A stretch of DNA of 44,036 nt from JAEUOS01 sp964470865. GTDB lineage: Bacteria; Pseudomonadota; Gammaproteobacteria; Burkholderiales; JAEUOS01. The notes below the pieces were generated by a model that saw only the letters and a program-made list of their open reading frames with translations, did not search any database and was not told where the DNA came from. The translations under genes were made by a program, and so were the position numbers. The stretch spans positions 1-44,036 of the forward strand of contig CAYYFR010000025.1 of NCBI GenBank assembly GCA_964470865.1. The letters are read 5' to 3'. Shown one piece after another: positions 7,115 to 16,293 of the stretch (position 1 is the first letter of the stretch; the number at the start of each line of letters is the position of its first letter).

Positions 7115-9772
7115 TCAGATCACTATATTGACCAGGCGCCCGGCGACCACCACGACCTTCTTCGCCGCTTTGCCGTCCATGAACCGGCGCGCGGTCTCGG
7201 AGGCGCAAGCCAGCGACTCGATCTCCTGTTGCGATGCGCCGGCCGCGACCACGACACTGCCGCGGTGTTTGCCGTTGATTTGCAGCACCAGTTCGACCAC
7301 CTCGGACTTGAGTGCGTCGGCATCGACCCTGGGCCACGGCGCGTCGAGGATGTCGCCCATGTCGGCAGCGAAGCCCAGCTCGATCCACAGCGCATGCGTG
7401 ATGTGCGGCACCACCGGATTCAAGGCGCGCAACAGGATCGACAACCCCTCGCGCACCACCGCCGCGGCCGCTGCCTCGCCGCGCGCCACACCGTCGAGCG
7501 CGTTGAGCAGCTTCATCGCGCCCGAGACCACCGTGTTGTACTGGATGCGCGCGATGTCGAAGTCGATCTGTTTCAGGGTGGCATGCACCTCGCGCCGCTG
7601 CCTTTTCAGGGCTTCGGAGAGCGCATCGGCACGCAGCGCCGGCGCCTCTGCGATGGCGCCGGACCATGCGTACGCGAAGGCCCACAGGCGTTTCAGAAAG
7701 CGCGTCGAGCCCTCGACCCCGGCATCGCTCCACAGCAGCGTGTCCTCCGGCGGCGAGGTGAACATGGTGTACAGGCGCGCGGTATCGGCGCCGTACTTCT
7801 CGATCAGGTCCTGCGGGTCGACGCCGTTGTTCTTCGATTTCGACATCGTGCCGATGCCGTTGTAGTCGATCGCCAGGCCGTCGCTCTTGCGGATGGCGCC
7901 GCTGATGCGGCCGTCGGGCCCGAGGATGTTCTCCACCTCGTCGGGCCAGAAGTATTCCAGCGCGCCGCTTTCGCTCTTGCGCGAGTAGATGTGATTGAGC
8001 ACCATGCCCTGGCACAAGAGCTTGACGAAAGGCTCGTCGAACTTGACCAGACCCATGTCGCGCATCACCTTGGTCCAGAAACGCGCGTACAGCAGATGCA
8101 GCACCGCATGCTCGATGCCGCCGATGTACTGGTCCATCGGCATCCAGTAGTCGTTGCGCGCATCGACCATGCCGGTGTCGCTGCCGGGCGAGCAATAGCG
8201 CATGAAGTACCAGGACGAATCGACAAAGGTATCCATGGTGTCGGTTTCGCGCCGCGCCGGCTTGCCGCAGGTCGGGCAGGTGACGCCGGCGTGAAAGCCT
8301 TCATGCTTGACAAGCGGGTTGCCGGAACCATCCGGGATGCAGTCTTCCGGCAGGATCACCGGCAGGTCTTTCTCCGGAACCGGCACCGCACCATGCACCG
8401 CGCAGTGGATGATCGGAATCGGCGTGCCCCAGTAGCGCTGGCGTGAAATGCCCCAGTCGCGCAGGCGCCAGGTGACTTTTTTCTCACCCAGCCCGAGGGC
8501 AGCCAAGTCGGCTGCCACCGCGTTCACCGCTTCCTTCAAGGCCAGCCCGTCGTACTTGCCGCTGGCCAGGCACTTGCCCAGCTGTTTGTCGGCATACCAA
8601 TCGTCCCAGGCGTCGGTGGAAAATGTCCGCCCTTCGATGCCGACCACCTGGCGGATCGCCAGGCCGTATTTCCTGGCGAACTCGAAGTCGCGCTCGTCAT
8701 GCGCCGGCACACCCATCACCGCGCCGTCGCCATAGCTCATCAGCACATAGTTGCCAACCCAGATTTCGATCGGCGCGCCGCAGAAGGGGTGCTTGACGTA
8801 GAGACCGGTCGGCATGCCGGTTTTTTCGCGCAGCGCCAGTTCCGCTTCGGTAGTGCCGCCCTTGGCGCACTCCGCGATGAACCGCGCCAGTTGCGGATTG
8901 GTGGCGGCCGCGTGTTCGGCCAACGGATGCTCGGGCGCCACCGCGCAGAAGGTCACGCCCATGATGGTGTCGGCGCGCGTGGTGAACACATGCATCCGGC
9001 CACCCTGGATCAGCGTGCCGTCGGCGCCCCTGATCTCGTGCGGGAAGGCGAAGCGCACCCCTTCGCTCTTGCCCAGCCAGTTCTCCTGCATCAGGCGCAC
9101 GCGCTCGGGCCAGCCCGGCAACTTGGTCAGCGTGTGGTCGAGCAGTTCGTCGGCATAGTCGGTGATCTTGAAGTAATAGCCGGGAATCTCGCGCTTTTCA
9201 ACCGCCGCGCCGGTACGCCAGCCGCGGCCGTCGATCACCTGCTCATTGGCCAGTACGGTGCGGTCGATCGGGTCCCAGTTGACGACCTGGGTTTTGCGGT
9301 AGGCGATGCCTTTTTCGAGCATCTTCAGAAACAGCCACTGGTTCCACTTGTAGTAGTGCGGGTCGCAGGCCGCCATCTCGCGGCTCCAGTCGATCGCCAG
9401 CCCCATCGACTGCATCTGCCGCTTCATGTAGGCGATGTTCTCGTAGGTCCACTTGGCCGGCGCCACCTTGTTCTTGATGGCGGCGTTTTCTGCCGGCAGG
9501 CCGAACGCATCCCAGCCCATCGGCATCAACACGTTGTAGCCGTTCATGCGCAGATGGCGCACCATCACATCATTGATGGTGTAGTTGCGCACATGGCCCA
9601 TGTGCAGCTTGCCCGAAGGGTAGGGCAGCATCGAGCAGGCGTAATACTTGGGTTTCTCGCCACCCTGCGCGTTTTTCGCATGCTCCACGGTCAGGTAGGC
9701 GGCGCTCGCCCGCCAATGCGCTTGCGCCGCCTGTTCGACCGCAGAATGGTTGTATTTTTCTTGCATGGCCAC
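7115..9772 (-). CDS. leuS: Leucyl-tRNA synthetase
   Basis: Class I synthetase charging tRNA-Leu, 885 residues, the full bacterial length. The HIGH-type motif is HMGH at about residues 57-60 (YPSGKLHMGHVRNYT). The KMSKS-type loop reads TMSKSKNNGVDP, so the first Lys of the motif is Thr while the SKS core is kept. The CP1 editing domain shows the threonine-rich VFTTRADTIMGVTF and the GDGAVMGVPAHDERDFEF segment. A zinc-type CPTCGKPARR is present around residue 500. A possible -10 box (TATAAT, minus strand, 9803-9808) lies 31 bp upstream of the start, but no good -35 is visible. Confidence 0.98.
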   Translation of the reverse strand: MAMQEKYNHSAVEQAAQAHWRASAAYLTVEHAKNAQGGEKPKYYACSMLPYPSGKLHMGHVRNYTINDVMVRHLRMNGYNVLMPMGWDAFGLPAENAAIKNKVAPAKWTYENIAYMKRQMQSMGLAIDWSREMAACDPHYYKWNQWLFLKMLEKGIAYRKTQVVNWDPIDRTVLANEQVIDGRGWRTGAAVEKREIPGYYFKITDYADELLDHTLTKLPGWPERVRLMQENWLGKSEGVRFAFPHEIRGADGTLIQGGRMHVFTTRADTIMGVTFCAVAPEHPLAEHAAATNPQLARFIAECAKGGTTEAELALREKTGMPTGLYVKHPFCGAPIEIWVGNYVLMSYGDGAVMGVPAHDERDFEFARKYGLAIRQVVGIEGRTFSTDAWDDWYADKQLGKCLASGKYDGLALKEAVNAVAADLAALGLGEKKVTWRLRDWGISRQRYWGTPIPIIHCAVHGAVPVPEKDLPVILPEDCIPDGSGNPLVKHEGFHAGVTCPTCGKPARRETDTMDTFVDSSWYFMRYCSPGSDTGMVDARNDYWMPMDQYIGGIEHAVLHLLYARFWTKVMRDMGLVKFDEPFVKLLCQGMVLNHIYSRKSESGALEYFWPDEVENILGPDGRISGAIRKSDGLAIDYNGIGTMSKSKNNGVDPQDLIEKYGADTARLYTMFTSPPEDTLLWSDAGVEGSTRFLKRLWAFAYAWSGAIAEAPALRADALSEALKRQRREVHATLKQIDFDIARIQYNTVVSGAMKLLNALDGVARGEAAAAAVVREGLSILLRALNPVVPHITHALWIELGFAADMGDILDAPWPRVDADALKSEVVELVLQINGKHRGSVVVAAGASQQEIESLACASETARRFMDGKAAKKVVVVAGRLVNIVI

Positions 9773-9963
9773 GCCTTACGAGCTCCCGCTTGCGAATCCG
9801 AAATTATAGCCGTTGACCACTGCTGGCTCTCTGTAGCACCATGCTGCGGTGGCCTTTGAGGTGCAAATGTGCATTGCGTCACATTGGCCCGTATTTGCCG
9901 CGCATCCGCGCGGTTGCGCCAGCACGTATAGCCTCATGTTCCCCACGATTCCCCGGAGTTGAC

Positions 9964-10860
9964 ATGCAAATCAAAAACCTTGTTGCCGCCCTTGTGTTGT
10001 CGTTTGGCGCTTTTGGCGCATGCGCCGCGCCCACTGCAGTAGTCGAGGGCGTGCAGATGCCCGCATGGGTCGAGCGCGGCGGCCTCAAGCGGCCGCTCGC
10101 CGCCGGCATGGAACTGGAGGCCGCCGATCGCATCAGCACCGGCGCCAACTCGCGCGTCTTGTTGCGCCTGGCCGAGGGCAGCCAGGTCAAGCTGGGGGAG
10201 AATGCGCAGATGTCCCTGGATCGCCTGGCGCAACGCCAGGACGGGCGTCAGACTTTCCTGCAGGCCGCGCTCGACGTTTCGCGCGGTGCCTTTCGCTTCA
10301 CCACCGATGTCAAGGCCAAGCTTCTCAGTCGGCGCGAAGTCGATATTCGCGTCACCACCGTCACAGCAGGCATCCGCGGCACCGATTTGTGGGGCAAATC
10401 CGCCGATGATCGCGATATTGTCTGCCTGATCGAGGGCAGGATCGCCGTGCAGCGCGAGGCGGAGCAACCGGTGAATCTGGACCAGGCGCTGCAGTTCTAC
10501 ATCGCGCCCAAGGCTGGCGGCCGGCCGGATGCCTCGAGACCGGTGCAACTGGCCACGGTCACACCTGAGCAACTTACCCAGTGGGCAGCGGAAACGGAAA
10601 TCGCCGCCGGCCAGGGAGCGGCACGACGCGGTGGCAAGTGGAAGCTGGTGGCGGCAGCAAGCCCTGACCAGAATGCCGCGCTGGCCGTGTACGACAGGCT
10701 GCGCGCAGAGGGTTATGCGGCTTCGATCTTTCCCGTAGGCAGCGCGGAAAAGCGTGCCTATGAGGTGCGTATCGGCGGCTTGCCCAGCAAGGCCGAGGCG
10801 GAGGCCCTGGCTATCCGGGTTGAGCCGATTACCGGCAGCCGGGGCCGCGCCGGCACCTGA
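9964..10860 (+). CDS. Periplasmic FecR-domain protein with C-terminal SPOR-like domain
   Basis: A 298-residue protein that begins with a Sec signal peptide (MQIKNLVAALVLSFGAFG, then ACAAP). Residues about 35-170 are a FecR domain: ADRISTGANSRVLLRLAEGS, LGENAQMSL, VSRGAFRFTTD and VTTVTAGIRGTDLWG, the glycine-rich core of the family. Residues about 220-285 (KWKLVAAASPDQNAALAVYD, then VRIGGLPSKAEAEALAIRV) look like a SPOR domain, which in other proteins binds denuded peptidoglycan glycan. No FecI sigma factor or TonB receptor is nearby, so this is not a classical iron-citrate regulator. The start at 9964 is chosen because it alone starts the signal peptide. It is divergent from leuS. Confidence 0.82.
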   Translation: MQIKNLVAALVLSFGAFGACAAPTAVVEGVQMPAWVERGGLKRPLAAGMELEAADRISTGANSRVLLRLAEGSQVKLGENAQMSLDRLAQRQDGRQTFLQAALDVSRGAFRFTTDVKAKLLSRREVDIRVTTVTAGIRGTDLWGKSADDRDIVCLIEGRIAVQREAEQPVNLDQALQFYIAPKAGGRPDASRPVQLATVTPEQLTQWAAETEIAAGQGAARRGGKWKLVAAASPDQNAALAVYDRLRAEGYAASIFPVGSAEKRAYEVRIGGLPSKAEAEALAIRVEPITGSRGRAGT

Positions 10861-10967
10861 TCCGGGCGGCCCGGGCGGGCTGCTGGCGGCCAGCGCCTTG
10901 CGCGGGCCCTGTTCCGGCTTGTGCGCTGCGATGTATCCTTGCGCCTTCGACCCCGGAGACGCAACGC

Positions 10968-12215
10968 ATGAACCAACGCCCGCAGCACGATGCGCCAGGC
11001 ATCAACGGCGAGCGCCTGTGGGCCTCGCTGATGGACATGGCCAACATCGGCGCCACCCCCAAGGGCGGCGTCAAGCGCATTGCGCTGACGCCCGAAGACA
11101 AGGCCGGGCGCGACCAGTTCGTCGCCTGGTGCAAGGCTTCCGGGCTCAGCGTGCGGGTGGATCGCATCGGCAATATCTTCGCGCGACGCCAAGGTGCCGA
11201 CCCTACCGCAGCGCCGGTGATGAGTGGCAGCCACCTCGATACCCAGCCCTCCGGCGGGCGCTTCGACGGCTGCTACGGCGTCATGGCGGCACTGGAGGTT
11301 TGTCGCAGCCTCGACGACCACCGCATCCGCACGCGCCGACCGATCGAGGTGGCGGTGTGGACCAACGAAGAGGGTTCGCGTTTCACGCCGGTCATGGAGG
11401 GCTCTGCGGTGTTCGTCGGCGCTTTCACGCTTGAACACGCACGGGCGCAAAGGGATGCCGAGGGCATCGCCATGGGCGACGCGCTCGACGCTATCGGCTA
11501 CAACGGCGATGCGCCGATCGGTACGCCGGTGGCGGCGTATTTCGAGGCGCATATCGAGCAGGGCCCGGTGCTGGAGAATGCCGGCAAGGTCATTGGCGTG
11601 GTCACTGGTGGCCTGGGCCAGCGCTGGTTCAACCTGACGGTGAGCGGGATGGAAGCGCATGCCGGGCCGACGCCCATGCATCTGCGTCGCGACGCCTTGC
11701 AGGGTGCCAGCCACATCATGCAGGCGATCGATGCGTTGGGACGCAGCGGGGTCGACACCCGTGGCACGGTCGGATATGTGAAGGTGGAGCCGAATTCGCG
11801 CAACGTGATACCGGGCCGCGTGACCTTCAGTGTCGACTTGCGCGCCGGCAACGATAGCGAGCTGGCGCGTCTCGTGGCGGGCATGCATGAAGCGGCCGGG
11901 CGCATATGCCGCGAGCGAAACCTGGAGCTTGCCATCGAGCAGACGGTGTATTACCCGCCGACGCCGTTTGCTGTCGAATGCCGTGAAGCGGTGCGCGCCG
12001 CTGCCGAGCGCCTGGGCTACCCGCATATGGAGCTGGTGAGTGGCGCCGGGCACGATGCCATTTGTCTGGCCTCGGTGTGCCCGGCCGGGATGATCTTCGT
12101 GCCCTGCAAGGACGGCATCAGCCACAACGAGATCGAGGATGCCAAGGCGTCCGATCTCAGCGCCGGCTGCAACGTGCTGCTGCAGGCGATGCTCGAACGC
12201 GCCGAGGTGATGTGA
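10968..12215 (+). CDS. M20-family Zn/Mn amidohydrolase (allantoate amidohydrolase / N-carbamoyl-L-amino acid hydrolase type)
   Basis: A 415-residue cytoplasmic hydrolase of the hydantoinase/carbamoylase group (AllC, HyuC, AmaB). Metal ligands are visible in GSHLDTQPSGGRFDG (His and Asp), WTNEEGSRF (Glu pair), AAYFEAHIEQGPVLE (His) and the C-terminal GISHNEIE. The dimerisation domain carries GMEAHAGPTPMHLRRDA. Such enzymes release ammonia and CO2 from N-carbamoyl groups or allantoate; the exact substrate cannot be told. It overlaps the next M20 gene by one base (TGATG), so the two are translated together. No hydantoinase or allantoinase gene is in the window. Confidence 0.88.
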   Translation: MNQRPQHDAPGINGERLWASLMDMANIGATPKGGVKRIALTPEDKAGRDQFVAWCKASGLSVRVDRIGNIFARRQGADPTAAPVMSGSHLDTQPSGGRFDGCYGVMAALEVCRSLDDHRIRTRRPIEVAVWTNEEGSRFTPVMEGSAVFVGAFTLEHARAQRDAEGIAMGDALDAIGYNGDAPIGTPVAAYFEAHIEQGPVLENAGKVIGVVTGGLGQRWFNLTVSGMEAHAGPTPMHLRRDALQGASHIMQAIDALGRSGVDTRGTVGYVKVEPNSRNVIPGRVTFSVDLRAGNDSELARLVAGMHEAAGRICRERNLELAIEQTVYYPPTPFAVECREAVRAAAERLGYPHMELVSGAGHDAICLASVCPAGMIFVPCKDGISHNEIEDAKASDLSAGCNVLLQAMLERAEVM

Positions 12216-13504
12216 TGGCCGATCAGGCGCAAGTGCGCAAGCGCATTGAAGATGCGCTCGACGCCAATCATCAGTGGATGCTTCGCACCCTGCGGGACAT
12301 GGTCGAGGCGGAAAGTTTTTCAGGCCACGAGCAGGCGGCGCAGACCGAAATGCGCTTTACGCTCGAAGCGCTGGGCTTCGCGGTACGCGAAATTCCCGTC
12401 GACCTGGCGGCGATCAAGGACAGCGCGCTGTATTCGCCGGTGGTCGAGGAGCTGCATGGCTGCCACAACCTGCTTGCCTCGTACACGCCCGGCGCCGGTG
12501 CCGGCCGCTCGCTCATGATCAGCGGCCACGTCGACGTGGTGCCCACCGGCCATCTGGGCTTGTGGCACAAGCCGCCCTTCGAAACCTACATGCGCGACGG
12601 CTGGTTCTATGGGCGTGGCGCAGGCGACATGAAAGGCGGCCTGGTGGCGGCCCTGACCGGCATCAAGGCCCTGGCCGAAGCCGGCTACCGGCCGGCTGCG
12701 CCGCTCTGGTTCAACACCGTGGTCGAGGAGGAATGCACCGGCAACGGAGCGCTTGCCACCGTCGAGTACCTGAAGGCCAACCACATCCGCATCGACGCCA
12801 TGCTCGACCCCGAGCCCTTCGGCGAGTCGATCATGAGCGGGCAGGTCGGCACGGTGTGGGGGCAGTATCACCTGACCGGCCGCCCGGCACATGCGATGGA
12901 AGCGCAGAAAGGCCTCAATCCGATCGAGGCTGCGCTTGCCGTGTGGCAAAGCCTGAAGGCGGTGGAGGCGCGCTGGAATCCGCCGCAGGCGCGACATCCG
13001 CTGTTCGGCGATCATCCGCACCCGCTCAATTTCAATCTCGGCAAGATCCACGGCGGCGAGTGGGCATCCTCGGTGCCGACCACCTGTCGGGTGGATTTCC
13101 GCTTCGGCATTTATCCCGGGCGCGACCCGGCCGAGGCCAAGCTTGAAGTGGCAGCGGCGATCCGCGCGGCGGTCGCGGCCCTGCCCGAGCCGCCCAGGTG
13201 CGCGATCAGCTTCGACGGCTTTCATGCACCCGGTTGCGTGGTCGATCTTGCGGCAGCACCGATGCAGTTGCTGGCGCGCTGTCACACTGCTGTCAACGGC
13301 CAGGCGCCGGTCTCGTATGCGGCCACCGGCACCACCGACGTGCGCCTGTTTCAGCTGGGCGCCGGCATTCCCTCGACCTGCTACGGGCCGCGCGCGCAAC
13401 GCATCCATGCGCTCGACGAATGCGTCGAGATCGCCAGCATGCGGCGCGTGGCGCTGGTGTATGCCCTGTTCATCGCCGAATGGTGCGGGCTCGAACCGCT
13501 TTGA
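12215..13504 (+). CDS. M20-family metallopeptidase (ArgE/DapE type)
   Basis: A 429-residue di-zinc deacylase/peptidase. Catalytic signatures are ISGHVDVVPTG (His-Asp), YGRGAGDMKGGLVA (bridging Asp) and VVEEECTGNG (Glu-Glu). The lid/dimerisation domain spans roughly residues 215-330 (TGRPAHAMEAQKGLNPIEAA). Family members remove acyl groups from amino acids such as acetylornithine or succinyl-diaminopimelate; here the coupling to the carbamoylase-like gene argues for catabolism of an acylated or ureido amino compound rather than for lysine or arginine synthesis. The start at 12215 overlaps the preceding stop. The next gene follows after 27 bp. Confidence 0.88.
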   Translation: MADQAQVRKRIEDALDANHQWMLRTLRDMVEAESFSGHEQAAQTEMRFTLEALGFAVREIPVDLAAIKDSALYSPVVEELHGCHNLLASYTPGAGAGRSLMISGHVDVVPTGHLGLWHKPPFETYMRDGWFYGRGAGDMKGGLVAALTGIKALAEAGYRPAAPLWFNTVVEEECTGNGALATVEYLKANHIRIDAMLDPEPFGESIMSGQVGTVWGQYHLTGRPAHAMEAQKGLNPIEAALAVWQSLKAVEARWNPPQARHPLFGDHPHPLNFNLGKIHGGEWASSVPTTCRVDFRFGIYPGRDPAEAKLEVAAAIRAAVAALPEPPRCAISFDGFHAPGCVVDLAAAPMQLLARCHTAVNGQAPVSYAATGTTDVRLFQLGAGIPSTCYGPRAQRIHALDECVEIASMRRVALVYALFIAEWCGLEPL

Positions 13505-13531
13505 CGCATCCAACAACCCACAAGGATTTCT

Positions 13532-14323
13532 ATGAGCGACGCCGCTGAAGGGACCGTCAGCACCGAGTTGCGCGGCCATGTGTTGATCATGCGCATCGAC
13601 CGGCCGAAGAAGTTGAACGGTTTTACCGTCAAGATGATCCGCGAACTGGCGGCGGCCTATTCGGAACTGGAAGACACCGATGAGGCATGGGTGGGTGTGC
13701 TGTGCGCCGAGGGCGCGCATTTCACCGCCGGCCTGCAGCTCGATCAGCTCGGGCCCTACATGGCGCGCGGCGAGTCGGTGTGGCCGGAGAAGCACATCGA
13801 TCCATTGGACCTGCGGGTGAACAAGCGCAGCAAGCCACTGGTGGTCGCGGTGCAGGGCATTACCTTCACGCTGGGCATCGAGTTGATGCTGGCGGCCGAC
13901 ATCGTGGTGGCGGCGCACGATTGCCGCTTTGCGCAGCTCGAGGTCAAGCGCGGCATCATGGCCACTGGCGGCGCCACTGTGCGCATGATGGAGCGTGCCG
14001 GCTGGGGCAATGCCATGCGCTACCTGCTCACCGGCGACGAATTCGATGCCGCTGCCGCGCTGCGCATGGGTTTTGTGCAGGAGGTGGTGCCGGCCGGTAG
14101 CCAGTTCGAGCGCGCCCTGGAGATCGCCGAGCGCATTGCCGCCCAGGCGCCGCTGGCGGTGCGTGCGACCATCGCCTCGGCGCGTCTGGCCGCCGCAAGC
14201 GGGCCGGACGCGGCGATTGCCGTGTTGCGCGAGGTGCAGGCGCGACTGGCCAACAGCGCTGACGCGGCCGAAGGCGTGGCTTCGTTCATCGAGAAACGCG
14301 CCGCGCGATTCGCAGGCGAGTGA
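13532..14323 (+). CDS. Enoyl-CoA hydratase/isomerase (crotonase) family protein
   Basis: A 263-residue crotonase-fold protein. The oxyanion-hole segments are GAHFTAGLQLDQL (about residues 65-77) and GITFTLGIELMLAADIVVAA (about 108-127), followed by RFAQLEVKRGIMATGGATVR and the family-typical LTGDEFDAAAALRMGFVQEV. Members hydrate, isomerise or cleave CoA thioesters. The usual catalytic Glu in the second active-site helix is not obvious, so the reaction is open. It is cotranscribed with the two M20 genes and overlaps the following exporter by GTGA. Confidence 0.87.
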   Translation: MSDAAEGTVSTELRGHVLIMRIDRPKKLNGFTVKMIRELAAAYSELEDTDEAWVGVLCAEGAHFTAGLQLDQLGPYMARGESVWPEKHIDPLDLRVNKRSKPLVVAVQGITFTLGIELMLAADIVVAAHDCRFAQLEVKRGIMATGGATVRMMERAGWGNAMRYLLTGDEFDAAAALRMGFVQEVVPAGSQFERALEIAERIAAQAPLAVRATIASARLAAASGPDAAIAVLREVQARLANSADAAEGVASFIEKRAARFAGE

Positions 14324-15216
14324 GCGCCGCGCTGCACTGGCGCACCTATGCCGCGCTGGCGGGCGGGGTTGCGATCGTTTCCACCGCATCGATCCTGGTG
14401 CGCTTGGCGCAAACCCAGGGCGTGCCTTCGCTGGCGATTGCCGCATGGCGCATGGCACTGGCAGCCCTGGTGCTGATGCCCCTGTTGCTGCTGCGCTCGC
14501 GCACCGAGTTGGGCGCGCTGTCGCGCCGCGACTGCTGGCTGGCCGCCGCCGCGGGGGCGTTCCTGGCGGCGCACTTCGCATCCTGGATCGTCTCGCTCGA
14601 ATACACCTCGGTGGCCAGCAGTGTCGCCCTGGTGACCACCAATCCGATCTGGATCGCGCTGTTTTCACTGTTGGTTTTGCGCCAGCGCATGCCGTTGCTG
14701 CGCGCGTTGGCGGTTGCCCTGTCGCTCGCCGGCAGCGGCATCGTGCTGTGGGCCGACAGCGGCGCGGCGGTGCTCGGCGCCCCCAATCCGCTGCTGGGCA
14801 ACACCTTGGCCCTCGTGGGATCACTCGCCATGTGCGGCTATCTGCTGCTCGGCCGCCGCCTGCGGGCGCATATCTCCGTGCTCACCTATATCGGCGTGGT
14901 GTATGCGGTGGCCGCGCTGTGCCTGATGGCGTTGGCGCTGGCGAGCGGTACGCAAATGGGCGGCTACCCCTATTTCGCGTGGATCCTGCTGGCGGCGATG
15001 GCGCTCGGTCCGCAACTGTTGGGCCACGGTGCTTTCAACTATGCGTTGAAGCACGTTTCGGCCACCATGATCGCCCTGGCCGTGCTGGGCGAGCCGATCG
15101 GGTCGACGATTCTGGCCTGGCTGTTGTTTGGCGAGGCGGTCGGGCCCTTGAAGCTGGCCGGCATGAGTCTGCTGCTGGGGGGTATTTTCCTGGCCGCCCG
15201 CAGCGAGAGCGCGTGA
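14320..15216 (+). CDS. EamA-family (DMT) membrane transporter
   Basis: A 298-residue protein with ten hydrophobic segments in two EamA repeats, for example LAGGVAIVSTASILVRLAQT at the N-terminus, VALVTTNPIWIALFSLLVL in the first half and ATMIALAVLGEPIGSTILAW in the second. The start is a GTG that overlaps the preceding stop (GTGA, 14320-14323), so translation is coupled to the crotonase gene. EamA proteins mostly export metabolites or amino acids. Its place at the end of the M20-M20-crotonase unit suggests transport of a product or substrate of that pathway; this is inference. Confidence 0.88.
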   Translation: MSAALHWRTYAALAGGVAIVSTASILVRLAQTQGVPSLAIAAWRMALAALVLMPLLLLRSRTELGALSRRDCWLAAAAGAFLAAHFASWIVSLEYTSVASSVALVTTNPIWIALFSLLVLRQRMPLLRALAVALSLAGSGIVLWADSGAAVLGAPNPLLGNTLALVGSLAMCGYLLLGRRLRAHISVLTYIGVVYAVAALCLMALALASGTQMGGYPYFAWILLAAMALGPQLLGHGAFNYALKHVSATMIALAVLGEPIGSTILAWLLFGEAVGPLKLAGMSLLLGGIFLAARSESA

Positions 15217-15409
15217 CATGGGTCCTTGACGGCAACAGGAAATGTCGGGAAACTTTACATTGATTGCACGGGGTTACCATGTAGCTGGCAGGCCTGTGAT
15301 TCGTGAACAAAAAAAGTATGCAAAATCAAATGCTTATGACGAAGCTGCGGATATGGTTCGGTTTTTGCCTCACTTCTGACAGATGCGCCATTTTCGAGAT
15401 TGGACAGCC
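15217..15409 (+). promoter_or_regulatory. AT-richer leader upstream of the PEP-CTERM gene
   Basis: A 193-bp intergenic stretch, more AT-rich than its surroundings, with the sequence GTCGGGAAACTTTACATTGA at 15246-15265 and an A-run (15307-15313). It must hold the promoter of the PEP-CTERM gene, but I cannot place a convincing -35/-10 pair, and no sigma-54 -24/-12 pair with both GG and GC is seen. Confidence 0.25.
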
Positions 15410-16252
15410 ATGAAACCAGCCTTTGTATGGTTTTTTCTGCCGTACCTGGTGGCAGCCAGCGCGCTTGTGTGCGCGTTTCCGGCCACCGCGTCAACCCAGG
15501 TGCTGTACGACTCGGCGCAGGCGCCCGATGTCTCCTACACACCGATCACACCGGGCTGGCTCAGTGGCGTGTTTGTCAATGCGCAGCAATCAGTGGGATC
15601 GGACGGCACTACCGTAGCGCCGAATGTCAGCGCGCCCTTCGATCTGGGTGCGCGCGGAGGCTACTCGAACCAGTTTGCGTTCGGCGGATTGGTCAACCCG
15701 GGGTTTCCTGGCCTGGATCGCAACGCGGGCTTCACCTTGACCTTTGGTTTTCGCCTGCTGCAGGAAGACCATTCGCTCAACGTGAATCGCGCCGGCTTTT
15801 CGGTGATCTTGCTCGACAGCGCGCACCGCGGTGTCGAAATCGGCTTCCAGGACGAGCGCATCTTCGCCCAGCGTGATGGCGCCAATTTGTTTACCGCTGG
15901 TGAATTCAATGATGTCGCTGCACCCAGCGCTTTCGCCTTCAACCGCTGGGATCTGAGGATCGGCGCCGCCGGCTATTCACTCACACGCGCCGATCCTGGT
16001 GGCGCGAGCCCGATACTGAGCGGCGCCTTGCGCGATTACTCCAGCGTTGGCTTCCCGGCCAGCCTGGCCTACGGCGCCTCGAACTACCTGTTTGTAGGCG
16101 ACAACACCACCTCCGCAGGGGCGGTATTCACACTGACCTATCTGGCAGTGACCACCGCGCCGGTACCCGAACCGTCTACCTACGGCATGTTGCTGGCAGG
16201 GCTGGCGCTGGTGGGTGCAGTTGTGAGTCGGCGCCGCCGCTTCCCCGGTTAG
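15410..16252 (+). CDS. PEP-CTERM sorting-domain protein
   Basis: A 280-residue exported protein. It starts with a signal peptide (MKPAFVWFFLPYLVAASALV, cleavage after FPATAS or nearby). The C-terminus has the full PEP-CTERM tripartite signal: VPEPSTYGMLLAG, a hydrophobic helix (LALVGAV) and RRRR. Such proteins are recognised by an exosortase in the inner membrane, cleaved near PEP and released to the cell surface or matrix. The body is rich in beta-type sequence (FTLTFGFRLLQEDHSLNV, FNRWDLRIGAAGYSL) with few charged residues and I do not recognise a named domain. The start at 15410 is chosen because it alone starts the signal peptide. No exosortase or EPS gene is in the window. Confidence 0.87.
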   Translation: MKPAFVWFFLPYLVAASALVCAFPATASTQVLYDSAQAPDVSYTPITPGWLSGVFVNAQQSVGSDGTTVAPNVSAPFDLGARGGYSNQFAFGGLVNPGFPGLDRNAGFTLTFGFRLLQEDHSLNVNRAGFSVILLDSAHRGVEIGFQDERIFAQRDGANLFTAGEFNDVAAPSAFAFNRWDLRIGAAGYSLTRADPGGASPILSGALRDYSSVGFPASLAYGASNYLFVGDNTTSAGAVFTLTYLAVTTAPVPEPSTYGMLLAGLALVGAVVSRRRRFPG

Positions 16253-16293
16253 TTGAGCGCGGAGCGGAAAGCCGCAGATGCCGGGATGGTAAA

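Noticed and set aside
6579..8195. A 538-codon minus-strand frame including lptE
   Set aside because: Only the last 173 codons (LptE) are real; the rest is an out-of-frame reading of leuS.
12320..14824. An 834-codon minus-strand frame
   Set aside because: It is a shadow of the M20, crotonase and exporter genes, without signature motifs.
15280..15300. Sigma-54 promoter (CTGGCAGGCCTGTGATTC) before the PEP-CTERM gene
   Set aside because: The GG of the -24 element is present but the GC of the -12 element is not at the required distance.
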